A stretch of 64,000 nucleotides of DNA from Acanthococcus lagerstroemiae. Lineage: Eukaryota > Arthropoda > Insecta > Hemiptera > Eriococcidae. The position numbers and the translations under genes were made by a program. The notes under the pieces were generated by a model that searched no databases, had not been told where the DNA came from, and saw only the letters and a program-made list of their open reading frames with translations. Within the stretch, counting starts at the first letter, position 1, and each line of letters starts with the position of its first letter. Of this stretch, positions 20,255 to 33,690 are shown piece after piece. The stretch is taken from NCBI GenBank assembly GCA_031841125.1, contig CM063113.1:29347312-29411311 (forward strand). Reading direction: 5' to 3'.

Positions 20255-23200
20255 AGGCAAAGTTGTCAAAATCGTACCGGCGCCTTAACCATACCACCCC
20301 CTGTATCTCACAAACTATCGGTAATTAGCTCTACCTACCGGTAAAACTCGTTACTGCAACATAATTCAAGTATGTAATTCAAGTAACAACGCGGCTGCAG
20401 ACTGCAGTCACGCAGCAAAGATCTGAGTACATGGCAGGAAGTAATAGTTATTTTCGTTACAAGTGGGTAAAGTGAGCAATTTTACCTGCGACTGCAAAGT
20501 TAACAAAACGAGCCGCAGGCGAGTTTCGTTAATTGCACGAGCAGTGTTGGCTCACTTTTCCACAAGTGACGAATGTAACTTTATCCAACATAATAATGAG
20601 GAGTGTAGTTGCGAATTGCGAGTCAATACACGAATTGACATACCTGCACATTCGCATCAAGATAGTAGGTAGGCGATAATTTTTATGTTTCAATTTCTGT
20701 AATTTGCAATACATCAATTATAGTCGGTATTGTTATATTTTACTTAAATTTGAATTGTAACATTAGAACGCATTCCTGTTATGAGGAAATCCACATACCT
20801 ATAGTGAAATTCATGCTAGGAGCTCAATCTTCCCGAGGAACTACATTCGTGAGCAAAATGTTTTGAAAAAAAGCGTGCGGTAAATTCGCAGTCAGAGATT
20901 CCAAATTTCTCGAGAAACGTAATCTTGGGGAAGGTGTTGTGTTGGACAAAGGCTTTGCTACTGCTTTATCATTACATTGAAAATGTGACTAGGTTTCATA
21001 AGCTGTATGGCTAAAACGAATGGGTTACCGATATTCTTGACGGATGAAGTTAAATATATCGTCCACATCGATAGAAACATTCATTTTGCGTGACAAATAT
21101 ATAAATTATCTATTAAAATTCAAAAATCTACTTAAAATCAAAAGATTACATCCAGTCTTATCAGATCACGTTTGTTCAGCGATTGTAGCACTCCTACAGG
21201 GCATGTAATTCACGACTGCGACTTTTCGTGTTTTCGTCACGTGTTGTAGGCAAACCGTGAGGTAAAAATTTTTTCCTCACTCTCCGGTTTTTACCTCACT
21301 CTCCATTTCAGTCAAATAAAAAAGCCAGTTTACTCATTCGATGCTGTTTGGAAAAATAGTCTTTATCAATTACATGTTGGATAAAATATTATTTCCATGG
21401 AACGTCATCCATACGACTACCTAATAACGTCTGTGTACTGAACAACATGAAGAGTCACAAAAAGTGATTGCAAGTGGGTCTCATCGACCCTAAAAAGAGA
21501 AATAAAAACAGAAATTATCTGTCGATCGCCGATAATTCACTCATATGCACGAAAAATGTCAACTATGAAGATCTGCCCTATTTCAAGAACTTCCAACTTT
21601 TTTGAAGTTTTGATTGACGATTTGGATTCTATGTTCCAGGTACACGGCAGAATCATGTAGCTCGATTATTCATACTACAAGTTTTCCCAGAAACAACAAT
21701 TTGCGAATCGCAAAATTTAAGGAAATTCAAAATATTGTTTTGAGGTACTGTGCCTGATCGAATGTCACGTTGACTCTAATTAACTTAGCGGAACGATTGC
21801 GACATTTTCGAATAGAGAATTCAGTTATTCATCAAAATTTTGAAAATTGTTGCCCAAGAACATTTATAACGTTTTTAGTAAAGATCACCCGTTGGTAGAA
21901 TTAGGAAACTAGGGTTCCTACAAACTCTTTTATAATTTTTCAAAAAATGCCATTGTATATACCTATGTTACGCTGAATTCATCAAATTGACGAGTTCATA
22001 AAACCGGCAACAAAATTTGCAGAATTTTAAAATCGGCAGGTATAGGGTCCCTTGGGGCAGAACGTGAACACCCAATTTTCGCTGTAATAAGTAACATAGT
22101 CCAGCTTTCTTTAGAAAGAGTTTCAAAAGGAATTTTTAACGACAATATGTAGGGAAATCCTTCTCCTATGATTGTGAGAAATAATCTGACCGATTCTCAT
22201 TTACAATTAAAGAAAAAAGAAAAATAGCGCAAAACTTCCCTTTTTCTATGAACAAAATGGTCTTGCTATTTGAAAAAAAAGTAGATTGCTTACGATGTAA
22301 TCATTATTTCTCGATTGTTTTTAGATTTTTGAGTGACAAAAAGAATGATAGCTTTCTTTGAGTACTCTCAAGAACTGATAAGTCTTAACCAGTCACTCAC
22401 TGAAGAAGGTTGAATTTATGGGGCTGAAAATGAACCACCCAGGGGCAAAAAAGGAACCACCGTTGGGGCAAATAGTGGGCGTATTATTCTGATTGATTTG
22501 AGAGAATATGTTGCACGCGATTGTATAGTTGGTGATTCCTGCTCTGAAACCGCCTGCACTCTACGCCTTCAACATCTTTCAATATTCACTTAGCTTCCGC
22601 CTCTTTTTCACAAGTCCATCATGATCCATTTAGTCAAACTCAAAGTCAGAATTATAAAAAATAATTTCACTGGCACTGTTTGCAAGCAAATATTGAAGAG
22701 CATTTTTAAAGGTATAGATGGAGTTTATGTCTCATTTCATCAGTAAAGAAGTGATTTAACAAGTCAATGACATTATTCGAATTATCAGAGTAGTACTCAT
22801 CTTCATTTTATCTCATCATAGATTTTGCTTTCTAGACCTCATCTGTCAGGTACACTCATCAGCAACAAGCATTTATTACTGATTTTATAAATTCGGCAAC
22901 AACTGCTTTTGCGCTACTGATTTTATAAAATCAGCAAAAATATCTGTCGATTTTATGAATTCGGCGTATCACCTGTACTATAGTTATGATTTTGTGAATT
23001 TTCATGCCTCTGTGTGAAGACGCATCAATTTCTCTATATGTGATCGTTTTTACCGTGTTAAAAAGTATGAAAACCTTTTCTTCTAAGAAGTATTTTTGAA
23101 CAAAAAATAAATTAAAAAAGGGAAAAGGAAAAGAGGAAAAAATATGCAAAATTCTACTTATAAATTTTCATTCAACATATGCTTATAAAATCTTCGATTT

Positions 23201-25416
23201 TATTTTAAATTTCAATTCAAGGTACCGACAAAAGTTTTCATTCGTTTCTGCCATCTGAAACAAGAATTTACGAACAAAAATGAAATTTCACGAATTGGCG
23301 GTAATAACACCTCGTCTCAAAAAAGTTTTCACACCATTTAAATGTATCTAGTGATTAACAATTCGGTATAGAAGATGCCAAGATGAAAAGCGGACTCTAA
23401 CGATACATTGCACTTACTTCTTGAAAATAATTAATTTTTACATTTAAAAATAATAATAATAATCGAATACACATCATGTTACAAATCGCGTATTCTCAGA
23501 AAATCACGGATTTGCTTCGGAGACATAAAAACTATACTGGATAGTGGATAGTGTTATTTTCATTCCTGCACACGAATATGACGTCACTTTCATGACCAAG
23601 TGGATAGTTTCAGAGATATTGATAGGTGGCGGTATCAAACTCCTGGCGGTATTAGAGACAGCACAGTACCTTTTATTAGTTGATTTACAGAATTTTTATG
23701 AGCTTCCAGTAGAATCCGAATTTCAATAAAAATGTTGAAAAATATAGAAGATCTTAAGATATGACAGATTCTTGAAACTTGAACCGATAGTTCACAATCA
23801 AAATGACGGATTGATTCTACCTTTTCGTGAAACTATAAAGTCCTTGTTGAGGATTATCCAAGTTGTTATCGTCGAAAAATGACTTCATCCACTTCAAAAT
23901 GAAGAGAGAAAAAACTGCTAGCAATTGTTCAACAGTTAATAAATTTCCACTGGTCGTGACGAAAACGATAATCGTAAGTACTTTCCAAATTTGAAACGTC
24001 CATGACACCTAAGTTTGAAGCTAATCCGGAAGATTTGAATACAAGTGAGCCTGATGCTGTCAATATACAATTCAGGAAGAGATATGAGCCCGTTGAACAC
24101 AGAGATGTATGTAAGTTTGCACCTCAAAACTTCAAGCATACATTTAAAATTTTCAATTATTTCAGTAAAATGCGTGACTGAAGCGTCACTGTCATTGTCA
24201 ATGCTTTTCGGAAGGTTGAACCATAACTTTCTAAGGAAGATAAACGAACCAAAAATTATCGAAACTTCAATGTTACCGATAATAAATGAAGAATCGTGTA
24301 CAACAACTATATATGATATGGAAAGAAAAATTAACTGAAATAGCTTGATAACGCTTATTCGCGAACACTGAAACTGAAAAATTAAAGAGCTGATTACTGG
24401 CTCTTACGAGTAAACTATCCCTCTATTTTTAGTTGGTATTGTGACAATTTTCGTATGAAAAGCGATAAAAATAAAGTTTTTACGAAGCTTCTACAACGAA
24501 GAATTTTTAACTACTGGCACATGATGCGGGTTTCGCCCCCTTACCCATGAATCCGCCAATGCTTAGTATGTTTTTTTCCGTTTGACTTCTGTTCACGGTC
24601 ATTGCTGATAAGTATTACATTGATAATATTCCTCCATATGTAAGACACGAAATTCTAGATCGTCACCTTTTCAACTATACAAAAATTAACCAAATCGGTA
24701 CATAAATGATTGTTTCAGATCTATCCTTAATATTTAAACTAGCTAATGCATACAGCTTGAGCTTGTTCTCATGTTCTCAAAAGAAATTAATCCGTCTTGA
24801 CGTATCTTTTGTACGCAATTATAAATCGTCAAAACTTCACTTCAGCAGGGCATCTAAACGTATCATTCACTCAACCTCAGCTAAGCTCCACAGGCGTCAG
24901 AACGTGAACTTAAAGTAGATATTTTGTACTGTCTTACATACTCAATGAAGTGAGTGATAGTAACCGTGCTCTAAGTTCTGAACCACTACGTTCTATGTCG
25001 TACCAACGCGTCGGCTTAGAGTGACTAAAGTACCAGCAACAAGTATTTTATATAACACATCGTAAATATAGAACGATCGTCTCAGTGTACATACTGCGGT
25101 TGATCAGGCTATGTTGCGTTTTTTTATTATTGAACTTTTACTTCACAAATCCTTTTGTAGGGCTTCATGTGTTCAAAACTTAGGCCATGTGTCGTTTTCT
25201 TATCATTGAATTTTCATTTTACAAATACTTTTTTGCTTCATTTTTCATTTATTAAAGAGATTAATGTGATACATAAAGACAAGTCTCGATTTTTCCTCAT
25301 CAGTGTTCTCAGGTATTACTGAAGGAAATGTTTTTAAAAATGTCTCATCTATTCCCTAGCAGGCTTATGGCGTGAAAATTTTTTGATAACTGTGATGTAA
25401 AACGTACTGGCTTTCT
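20255..25416. other. 5.1 kb without a recognisable gene
   Basis: AT-rich DNA with only short scattered frames. An open frame at 24,045-24,338 (+) has a plausible acceptor (AATTATTTCAG) inside it near 24,165 and could contain a terminal exon, but nothing in it was recognised. Frames at 23,544-23,729 (+) and 23,817-24,139 (-) are equally uninformative. Confidence 0.4.
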
Positions 25417-25849
25417 GATGCTCAGAATCCCGCCAGTTACCCAAGTAACTGAAAGGGAACCAAGGGTAACTGACAGGTTTCTGGGTAATCTGAAGGTAAC
25501 TGGACGCTGTTAAGCATAAGGGAACCAACCAGTAAAATGAGAACACATGATTCGAAATCCACGGAGCCATGTAGAAACTATGTGACATAGCATTTACGGA
25601 TAAGATTTTTTCAACGTGAGTGCGCATTTTTGAATCGGGGGGGGGGCAAATTTTGAAAAATTATGCTTTTTATGCACTTACCAATAACAATACTAAATTC
25701 TACTTTTTATGCACTTACCAATAACGATACTAATAAATCATTCTGCTTACAAATGTCAGCTGATTCTCTTGCGCTTAACAGCGTCCAACTGACGGTTGCA
25801 AATGGGTGACTTTTCTGCGGGTAACTAGGGTAACTGATTGCGCATCCGG
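25417..25849. repeat. GGTAAC-rich repeat, locus 1, split by a MITE
   Basis: CCCGCCAGTTACCCAAGTAACT on the left (cited by position: 25,428-25,450) and GGTAACTGATTGCGCATCCGG on the right (25,831-25,849) belong to a family seen at 39.6, 42.3, 49.7 and 58.9 kb. The unit is interrupted by 25,502-25,786. Confidence 0.75.
25502..25786. mobile_element. 285-bp MITE inside the GGTAAC repeat
   Basis: The ends are GGACGCTGTTAAGC and its exact reverse complement GCTTAACAGCGTCC. AACT lies on both sides and may be a short target duplication. Two direct copies of TTTTTATGCACTTACCAATA lie inside (25,667 and 25,702). Confidence 0.75.
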
Positions 25850-27534
25850 TTGGGAGACAGATATACCATGTTCAAAACTCAGTTCATGTTGCGTTTTTTT
25901 ACTATAGATATTTCATTTTACAAACATTTTTTTACTTCATTTTTCATTTATTGAGAAGATTAAAGAGATGTAAGTAGATGTTTCATGTTGCGTTCTTTTA
26001 CTATCGAACTTTTATATTTTACAAATAATACTTTTTTTTATATTTCATCTGACTGGGACTGGGCAACTTGTAGAAGCGCTAGCGTCGTATCTTTTAGTGT
26101 GTTTTTTTTTTTTTTACTATCAAACTTTTATTTTACAAATACTTTTTTGCTTCAATTTTCATTTATTGAAGAGATTAAAGAGATTTTGATGATAAGTATA
26201 CCGGCTAGGCATTTTCAAAGTGCGAAATTACAATCGTACTGTATACAATGATAAGAAGAACGTATAGCGCGACCTGTGACACAAACATACAAACTGTTAT
26301 CAAAGTTGTTATCTATAATTAATGTTTTTGAAAGCCTCTGACTGGGACTGTGCAAATTATAGAAGCGCCAGCGTCGAATAGGTTATAATGTAGACCATCA
26401 CCATTCGAACTTTTATCCTCATCTGAGGTCTATTCTGAAATATTTTATTAAAAATAATATAATAGTAAGGTAAGCTACCTATTCTGAGCCTAGCATCAAT
26501 TGTGAGTCCTTTTTTTGAAAACACGTTTTCTCGCTAGATCGAGGCATTGGACAACCGTGAAACCTCTTCCATTCGAAGGACCAGCATGTTTTACACTATC
26601 CATGTTGGTTTCAAGTTCATAACTCAATGTGTTTGTTGTGATGGAATTTTTTTTTCAAAGTTGTTATCAAAACATGCCTTATTTTTCATGTGTGTGAAAT
26701 ATAAATTCTGTGAAAAACAATCGATAAGTACTTTAAATTAATATTTTCTCAACGTATTATGTATGGTTGTGTAGAGAAGAGTCTAAGGAACATTTTTCCG
26801 CTTGAGTTTTCGATTTCGGTCCACATATATGTGTGTGCGGAAAGAATAAAGGAATTCAAAAAATGGGGAGAAAAGTTCGCAAAAATCGCGAAAAATCAAA
26901 GTGAATGATCAGGTAATGGAATGAAAAGTGTAGTACAAGTGATACTTTAACTTATAAGACCAAATTTCACGTTTTTTTCAGTTACTTTTTCTAATCAAAC
27001 TTTAGCCCGAACCACAATTGGTACTACCTTTTTTCAGACCCATGTACTGTGAATTTACTCGACTTTAATGTGTTTTTAAAATACTTAAAAAAGTCAAATA
27101 ATAAGACGAGTCGACGTGTTTTTAAAATAAATTTGAAATGCTTACTTAAGTAAACTACATCATTTTTCATTTGATTTATTATATCTGCTTACCAATTGTG
27201 GGTATATCAAAAAATTTCGTAACAATTGTGGGTCGTTGCCAATTATTATAAAAGTTGTTCGGATTGAGAAAATTCCACCTGAAATTTTGAACAACTTAGA
27301 AGGCCTCAGTGTCATTTGCGAGGATATTTTATAGTGAATTGCTGGAGAATCAGAAAATACCCATAATTGGGAGCAGCACTCAATCTTGGGTTTTGAGAAC
27401 TTTTGGGAAAAAATTCACCAAAATTCCAAAAACGCTTAAAACTTAGAAGTAACTGTCACAAGTAGTAACAAGTTCTTTATGATAGGTAATATTTATTACT
27501 GTTAAAGCAGGGCGTGACAATAAACAAAAACACC
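25787..27534. repeat. Diffuse AT-rich repeats upstream of a Helitron end
   Basis: Modules such as CATGTTGCGTTTTTTTAC followed by TTTTTGCTTCATTTTTCA recur at 25.1, 25.2, 25.88, 25.98 and 26.11 kb. CTGACTGGGACTG followed by AGAAGCGC occurs at about 26,048 and 26,338. They resemble parts of the unit at 27,535-28,030 and may be internal Helitron sequence. No gene is seen. Confidence 0.45.
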
Positions 27535-28059
27535 CTCAGTACTCCTATTGAGGTCGTGAAATGTACAGGATAATTTGATCACTTCTTATTTTTTAGATAG
27601 AGAAGAACGGGTAATCCGATTTAATTTTCAAAGATTACGAAGCTTACACATTTATGAAAAAACAATTTCATGCTTCATTTTCTTTCATTAAAGAAAATTA
27701 TTAAAACGTATAAGTATAAGCCTGTTTATTTCTATATAGGAATTTACATGTAATTTCGTTTCATACTATTGCATATGTTTGGGCAAAAGTACCGCTCAGT
27801 AACTTCTATTGAGAACGTGAAATGTACAGGATAATTCGATCATATCTCATTTTGGAGATAGAGAAGAATGGGCAATTCTATTTAATTTCCAAAGATTACA
27901 AAGCTTATCCATTTTAGGAAAAAACAATGTCATGTTTCATTTTCTTTATTTTTTTCCAAACGCCTGTTTTTTTTCTGTATGGGAATTTACATGTTATTTC
28001 GTTTCATATGTACTAATGCATATGTTTGAGCCCGTCCGAAGGACGGGTAATTCAGCTAG
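27535..28059 (+). mobile_element. Helitron 3' end with internal tandem duplication
   Basis: The 3' terminus has a 7-bp-stem hairpin CCCGTCC-GAA-GGACGGG (28,031-28,047). It is followed eight bases later by CTAG (28,056-28,059), then T: the hallmark order of a Helitron end. Two related units of about 260 and 236 bp precede it (27,535-27,794 and 27,795-28,030), both starting CTCAGTAACT/CTCAGTACTC and containing GTGAAATGTACAGGATAATT. No 5' end, Rep or helicase was found, so it is non-autonomous or truncated. Confidence 0.75.
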
Positions 28060-30068
28060 TTATTTATATAATAAAGGCGTATTGAATTGAATTGAATTAT
28101 CAACTGAAGTATTTTCCTAAAAAGGGAGGTGGAATTAGGATATTAATATACAGCCAGATTACATGAACTGTAAACCAAGAAAATGTGGGGGAAAATTACA
28201 AAAAATAAGCCATTTTCTTCTGCCAGTGTCATCCTTCTTCTACTACTTTAAATGTGTCAATATTCTTCAGTTTTATAGAGATTAATTAAAATTTTATGGG
28301 CTTCATTTACTACTTGATCCAAACGCTCTCACACAGGAAACCTATAGAGGCTATAACTTTCTCATTGAATTTTTTTAGACTTATTTTTCAAAAAAAGTTT
28401 CAAAAATGCATCAGTTTCTCGCTGGCTCCGCTCAGCTCCGTTGCTAGTGGGCCCGGATGAGCCCAGACCCCTAAACTTTTTTTGCTTCCCACCCCAGCTC
28501 GCAAAGCTATACCCGGGAAAACGTGTATAACAGGCTATTGTGGAATTGATGCTCCCCACTATTACCTATACACACATAACCACGCAACCCACCGATATAC
28601 CTTTATCTCGACTGTGCTGGATGAGCTGCGAAATTGACGACCATGCAAATTCACTAATCTCTATAAAAGTGTTCTTTTTTTATACATTTTCTCTCTCTCT
28701 CTCTTTAAAGAAAAAAACTGACCCTTTTTTGTGCCCCCTCCGTACTTTAATTCTAGCTACGCGGCTCTGGCTCCGCTTTTGAGTATTGTTTTTGCTTTTC
28801 TACTTAGTCCTTCCCAGGAGAAATTCCTGAGTCGAGCTTCACCAGCTCACTTTACATCTGTGAACCACGATACCACTGTACATCATGCGGCGTCTTTCTT
28901 ATCGTTTTTGTGCTCAAAGGTGATGTGACCAGAAGTCAACCATGCGGAATTTTTTTTCCCTCGAAAGAGAATGAAAACCGAAGACATTTCCATGAAAAAC
29001 ACAATACACTCAGACTAGTTTTCATCCTGGAGGGGGGGGGGGATTATATCCTCGGTTTTACAGAACATTTCTATGTTCTTAAAATAAATCAACAGCTGCA
29101 AAATTGTCATCGTGCCCACAAGTCCAAGACAGTGTACATGAACGTGTTCCTGCTGCGAACCAACAGAAATCTCTTATTTCAAATCCGTATTTTTTACATT
29201 CATCTCCGCCGCTTTAGATCAGAAACTGAAACCAGTTTCGATTATCTTTCCATATTATGTTGCTTTTGAAATATTCCGAATCGCGATATAATTATAATAA
29301 TATGTAATTAACAACAAAGTTCCATGTCATTGCGCCTTATTCGTTCAACAAAGTAACGATGCCCTTGGGAAACTACGCCCGGGGCTAGTTTCCTCCTTAG
29401 TTTCACCTTTTATCAGACCTGATTCTACAGAGGGCTTCTGAAAACTTGACTTTCCGCCACTAATCGGATGCGTTATTAATGGCTCAATTCTAGAAGCCAA
29501 TGGTCACGTTAATTTTGCAAATGAGACAGAATATGGGGCATCGAAAGTACATACCTATCTTGGAAAATGGTGTTTATTTCAAATAAAGATTTTCTGAATA
29601 TCGAATGCACTGATAATGAAGGGATAACGAAAAATTCGGGGCATTTTTTATAGCATAACCGCATCATTTGTGAATCTGGGATTGTAAAATTATTCTTCCA
29701 GGATAAAATCGGATGCTAGTGCTACACCGTCCTAATATGTGAGAAGAAACGGGAAGGCTGATCAAATTGCTGCGAATGCAGCGCCATTATTCGTAATTCT
29801 TACTTCCTTTTTGCCGTTACGCCAAAAAGAAGAAATCGAAATTATTCCTTCAATACAGCGAACTGCAATCTATTGGTGTAGAATGTAACTATTCCAGTCT
29901 AACAAGCAATGAAAAGGAAGACGACGAATTCTATAAGAGTTCGACGTTGCTCAGTTAGAGAGCGGAGCAGGTAGCATTATCCGCGCAATTCGATTATATC
30001 ATTCTTACAGAGAAGAAAGAGGTTACAGAAAGTAGAAAATAAGAATTGGAAAAAGTATGTACCTAATT
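28060..30068. other. 2 kb without a supported gene
   Basis: Begins with a short GAATT microsatellite (28,083-28,100). Open frames at 28,540-28,928 and 28,910-29,269 contain poly-T, CT-repeat and poly-G runs and show no protein-like features. Confidence 0.45.
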
Positions 30069-30281
30069 CAGAGACGAAACTTGACTTTCAGTTGGGGGGG
30101 GGGGGGGGGAGAAGGAAAATTTGCCGACAAATATTTTTTTAAACTAAAAATTCGCCGACAAAATTTTTTAAAAGATACCGATTAAAAAAGATAAATAAAT
30201 AACAAACAAACATACGTTCTTAGAAAATGAAAAATTCAAATGAACAATTTCAAAATTTGCCAAATGCCAAATAATTGGAGC
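30069..30281. mobile_element. hAT-like MITE, CAGAGACGAAACTTGA family (truncated)
   Basis: The left end CAGAGACGAAACTTGA and the AAATTTGCCGACAAATA body match the end modules of the element at 6,365-7,587. The right terminus is lost where the next element begins. Confidence 0.7.
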
Positions 30282-30666
30282 CAGGGACGTACCGATAAGG
30301 GGGTCAGGGAGCAACTTACCGACCATCCTCCCTCGTGGGAATTTTTCACTCAGCAGTAGGGAAAATTTACCGTTTCAGTCAGGCGAGTTGAAAAAATCCA
30401 ACAAGTTACAAGTTCTTTTTTTTTTCCTTGATGTTTGGGACTTGAGTTGAGATGAAGTTGGAAAAACCTAACAAATCAAAAGGCTTTTCTTCTTTTGCAT
30501 TGATACTTGGGAATTTTGAGTTGAGTCAGCTGGAAAAATCCGACAGGTCAAAAGGTTTTTTTTTTTTTTTGCTTTGATACTTGGGAATTTTGAGTTGAGT
30601 CAGTTGGGACTTTCACAATTTTTACCCTCTCCCCTCCCTCAGGAAAAACTCTTTGGTATGTCCCTG
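30282..30666. mobile_element. 385-bp TIR element with CAGGGACGTACC ends
   Basis: The left end is CAGGGACGTACC and the reversed right end CAGGGACATACC. The interior has about three diverged copies of a roughly 75-bp unit (GGGAATTTTGAGTTGAGTCA, then AAAAATCC and a T run). No target duplication is visible. It abuts the preceding MITE. Confidence 0.65.
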
Positions 30667-31299
30667 GACTTCAGAACTCAGAATGGGATCCCAAAGTGGA
30701 TAGACTATCGACATTGATTACTGACCTTAAGGGTAGTTTAATTCGAACATGCGCTACATTTTGAATCAGATTCAAGCTCAAAAGACCCCATAAATCGAAA
30801 TGGACAAGCACTAATTAGTTTTTACAAATCGAGTAGACTATTGAAGTGGAGAGTTCTTACTCTTAAATTTAAATTAACAGACTGTTTTTGAAAATGCTAA
30901 AGATCGCTGATTCATTTTCTTCACCTTTGATAGGACTTCATCATTCTCAGGTTAATTTTTGCGTGTAATGTTGAAGAAAAAGCTCATTAAAGCTTGCATC
31001 TTTACGAGCCAACATTTGAAGTCCAAAGATTGATAAAAATTAATTGACGTTGAAAACCCAAGTAATATATTGAAACAGTGACTATTGTAATTCCTAATTT
31101 TGGTCCAATTTTATAGTTTTTGATTTTTAAAGACATGATGAATGTTCCACTTATAATAAGTCATACTTGGATAATTTTGAAATGTTTCCTCCAGTTTGAA
31201 TTTTGGTAATTTGATGGTTATGAAAATGTTGAAAAATTAAATCAAGTTCGTTCAATTTCGACTCTCATTTTGGTGTTTGGGGCCTACCCGAGAGTCAAT

Positions 31300-31740
31300 A
31301 TCGAAAATTTATCGCGTTGATGAAATTTCCAAATTGGGCGACCTCTCCTCTCCCCTTCCTCACTTCGATATTTGATTCGGTTTCCAGGAAGTCAATTTTA
31401 ATCACTTCTGGAGACCAGTTTTGGCTTTTGAAGCCTAAATCGGGAATCCAAGAGAAATCTGAAAAAATTTTCGAATTCAGCAACCCAGAAAATTCTAATA
31501 CTTTATTCGATTTCCTAAAAATCAATTTTGAATTTTGCGGCCCAAATCGCAGTTTAATGAGAAAGCTCATAGAAGTTTTCGAATTGAGCGATGCGAAAAA
31601 CTGCTTGTATTTTGATTCGTTACTGAATTTTCCAAGCATAGAGGACTCTGGAAGTCAATTCAGGTTCTCAAGAAGAATCTTCTGATGAAATTTTCGAAAT
31701 CAACGACCCAAAAGAACTCCTATTTCAGCGATCTTTCCAT
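31300..31740. repeat. Degenerate ~110-140-bp tandem repeat
   Basis: GATGAAATTTCCAAATTGGGCGACC at 31,318 (given by position) recurs in diverged form at about 31,461, 31,568 and 31,683 as (A/G)AAATTTTCGAATT(C/G)AGC(A/G)A. Fairly long open frames exist on both strands over the same bases, as expected for such a repeat, and are not taken as genes. Confidence 0.55.
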
Positions 31741-31867
31741 AAAAATGGGTGTGAGGATCATCATTTTACAGTTGGTATAAAATTAACGGTCAGTGTTTTT
31801 ATTCTGACTGGCCGCTATGTGCTAATTTTTTTTACCGCCCCCACCACTTTATTCGTTTTCAATTTTT

Positions 31868-32803
31868 CATTCCCCAAGTACTTACATTTGCGCACATGAG
31901 CATACCCTAATCTGGGAGGGTAAGCTGGAAGGATGTTAGGGATACTTGAGAGGAACACACAACTTTGTTTATACATTAAGATGGTCGTTATTTATTCTCG
32001 GTGATATTTTTTTCTGAATTTCCTCTGATTCTTCTTCTAAGTTGGTTCCAATAGAATCAAAAAAAAAAAAAAAACTTACCTACAAAGTTTTAGGTCAATC
32101 GTATTAGAGGAATCCGTGCCACAAGCTTCCTTTCGTTCTTATGGGAAAAACGTATGGAGTTTTGACTTTTGTTCCAGACTAAATTTCCCTTCTATATTCA
32201 CCAGGACCAAAGAAAGCCCGTAAATTAAACAATAGAACATTTACTATATAGGATTTAGCTTTTGCGACACTGGAAAATAAGTCTTTTGCTTTTAACATTT
32301 AGAATTATTTAATAAAATGTTCAACTTTCTCAAATTTTAGGCTCTAGGTCAAACAGAGAATCTAGTAAAAACAGGATAGTAATTGAAATACAACGTTTGC
32401 TACCGACTTTCAGATTTTTGAAATGTCTTTCATATTTCAGCTTTGTTTCAACCTTTCAGATAACGTTCGATACTCAGCTTGAAACCTTCGGCTTTTGACT
32501 GACTAGTCTGTGACAGGAGTCTGGGGTACTCCATTTTAATGGAAACGAAATTTGACTTTCAGTTTGGGGAGGTGGAGAAGAAAAATTTGCCGACACATAC
32601 TTTTTAAAAACTAAAAATTCACCGATAAAATTTTTAAAAAGTTATAAATTTGCCGATTTTTAATCGAAATAGTTTTCAATTTTAAAAAAAAATAAACAAA
32701 CAAACAGACATGAAAAATTCAAATGAACAATTTCTAAATTTGCCGACTGCCAAATTATTGGGGGTTGTTTCAACCCCCACCCCCTATAGTTTCGCCCCTG
32801 ACC
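31868..32803. mobile_element. Copy of the 1.2-kb composite family (left module missing)
   Basis: This follows the order of 6,655-7,587: CACATGAGCATACCCTAATC, CTTGAAACCTTCGGCTTTTG, GACTGACTAGTC, then the AAATTTGCCGAC module ending TATAGTTTCGCCCCTG. It is a second locus in which the central part and the right module travel together. Confidence 0.75.
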
Positions 32804-33127
32804 TAATTACATAAATCATAGTACCTTAGGGATTACTCGAGCGATCTTGTTTTTGAAGAATGAAGAGAGATTCCCATTTTTCTACTACGCATTACAACAA
32901 GAACGGCTCGACTTTTTCAATTTTGCGAAACTTCTGTCTTAATTTGTCCAATATTTCTACACTGAGGGCAACTTTTGCGACTGACAAAAGTACCTGCGTT
33001 TGCTTCTCCTTTTCCGGCTGCAGTGTCCAAATTGAAAAGGGCCAGCGAACTAGACAATTCAGATTGCCAAGAGACTACGCAAAATCGCCTCAATCTTGAA
33101 ACCTCTTAAGCATCATCTAATTAAGTG
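32804..33127. other. Unassigned spacer
   Basis: No gene recognised. A 79-codon frame (32,860-33,099, +) has no visible domain. Confidence 0.4.
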
Positions 33128-33690
33128 AAATCTCAAGGAATAAGGAGACATCAAAAAAGAAATACGAGGAAGAACTGAGCAGGCGAGAGGCGCCTTCCTC
33201 AACATAAAGCAATTCTTTATAAGGCGGGGCTGAACATAAGCCTACGGATGAGGATGCTCCGCTGTCATATTTTCTCGATTCTCATGTATGGGGGCGAGAC
33301 TTGGACTATGGATCCGGGCACAGAAAGAAAAATACACGCACTAGAGATGTACTTCTACCGCAGGATACTGAAGATCCCGTGGATTCAGAAAGTGACAAAT
33401 GCCGAAGTGCTCAGCAGAATAGGGAAGGAAGGCGAACTGCTAAACACCATCAAGAAAAGAAAATTGCGGTATCTGGGCCATATACTAAGAGGCGAAAAGT
33501 ATGGGATACTACGCTTGATCTTGGAAGGCAAAATCGACGGACGGAGATCAATTGGCAGACGGCAGAACTCCTCGTTAAAGGACCTACACCGGTCTCTGGG
33601 CTGCACATCGTCGGAGTTATTCAGGAAAGCAGTATTGAAACTACGGATAGCCATCTGGTTAGCCAACCTCCAATAGGAGATGACGGAACG
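33128..33690 (+). mobile_element. Non-LTR RT C-terminal fragment
   Basis: The frames read EQARGAFLNIKQFF, then MYGGETWTMD, KIHALEMYFYRRILKIPW, LRYLGHILRGEKYG and a terminal AIWLANLQ. This is the standard C-terminal end of a LINE RT polyprotein. The region is readable for about 140 residues without a stop, so it is younger than the other fragments, but the catalytic part is absent. Confidence 0.8.

Noticed and set aside
28910..29269. 119-codon frame (+)
   Set aside because: It reads through a G run as glycines and shows no domain; it is probably chance.
31295..31685. Overlapping 114- and 122-codon frames on opposite strands
   Set aside because: They coincide with a degenerate tandem repeat; open frames on both strands are expected there.
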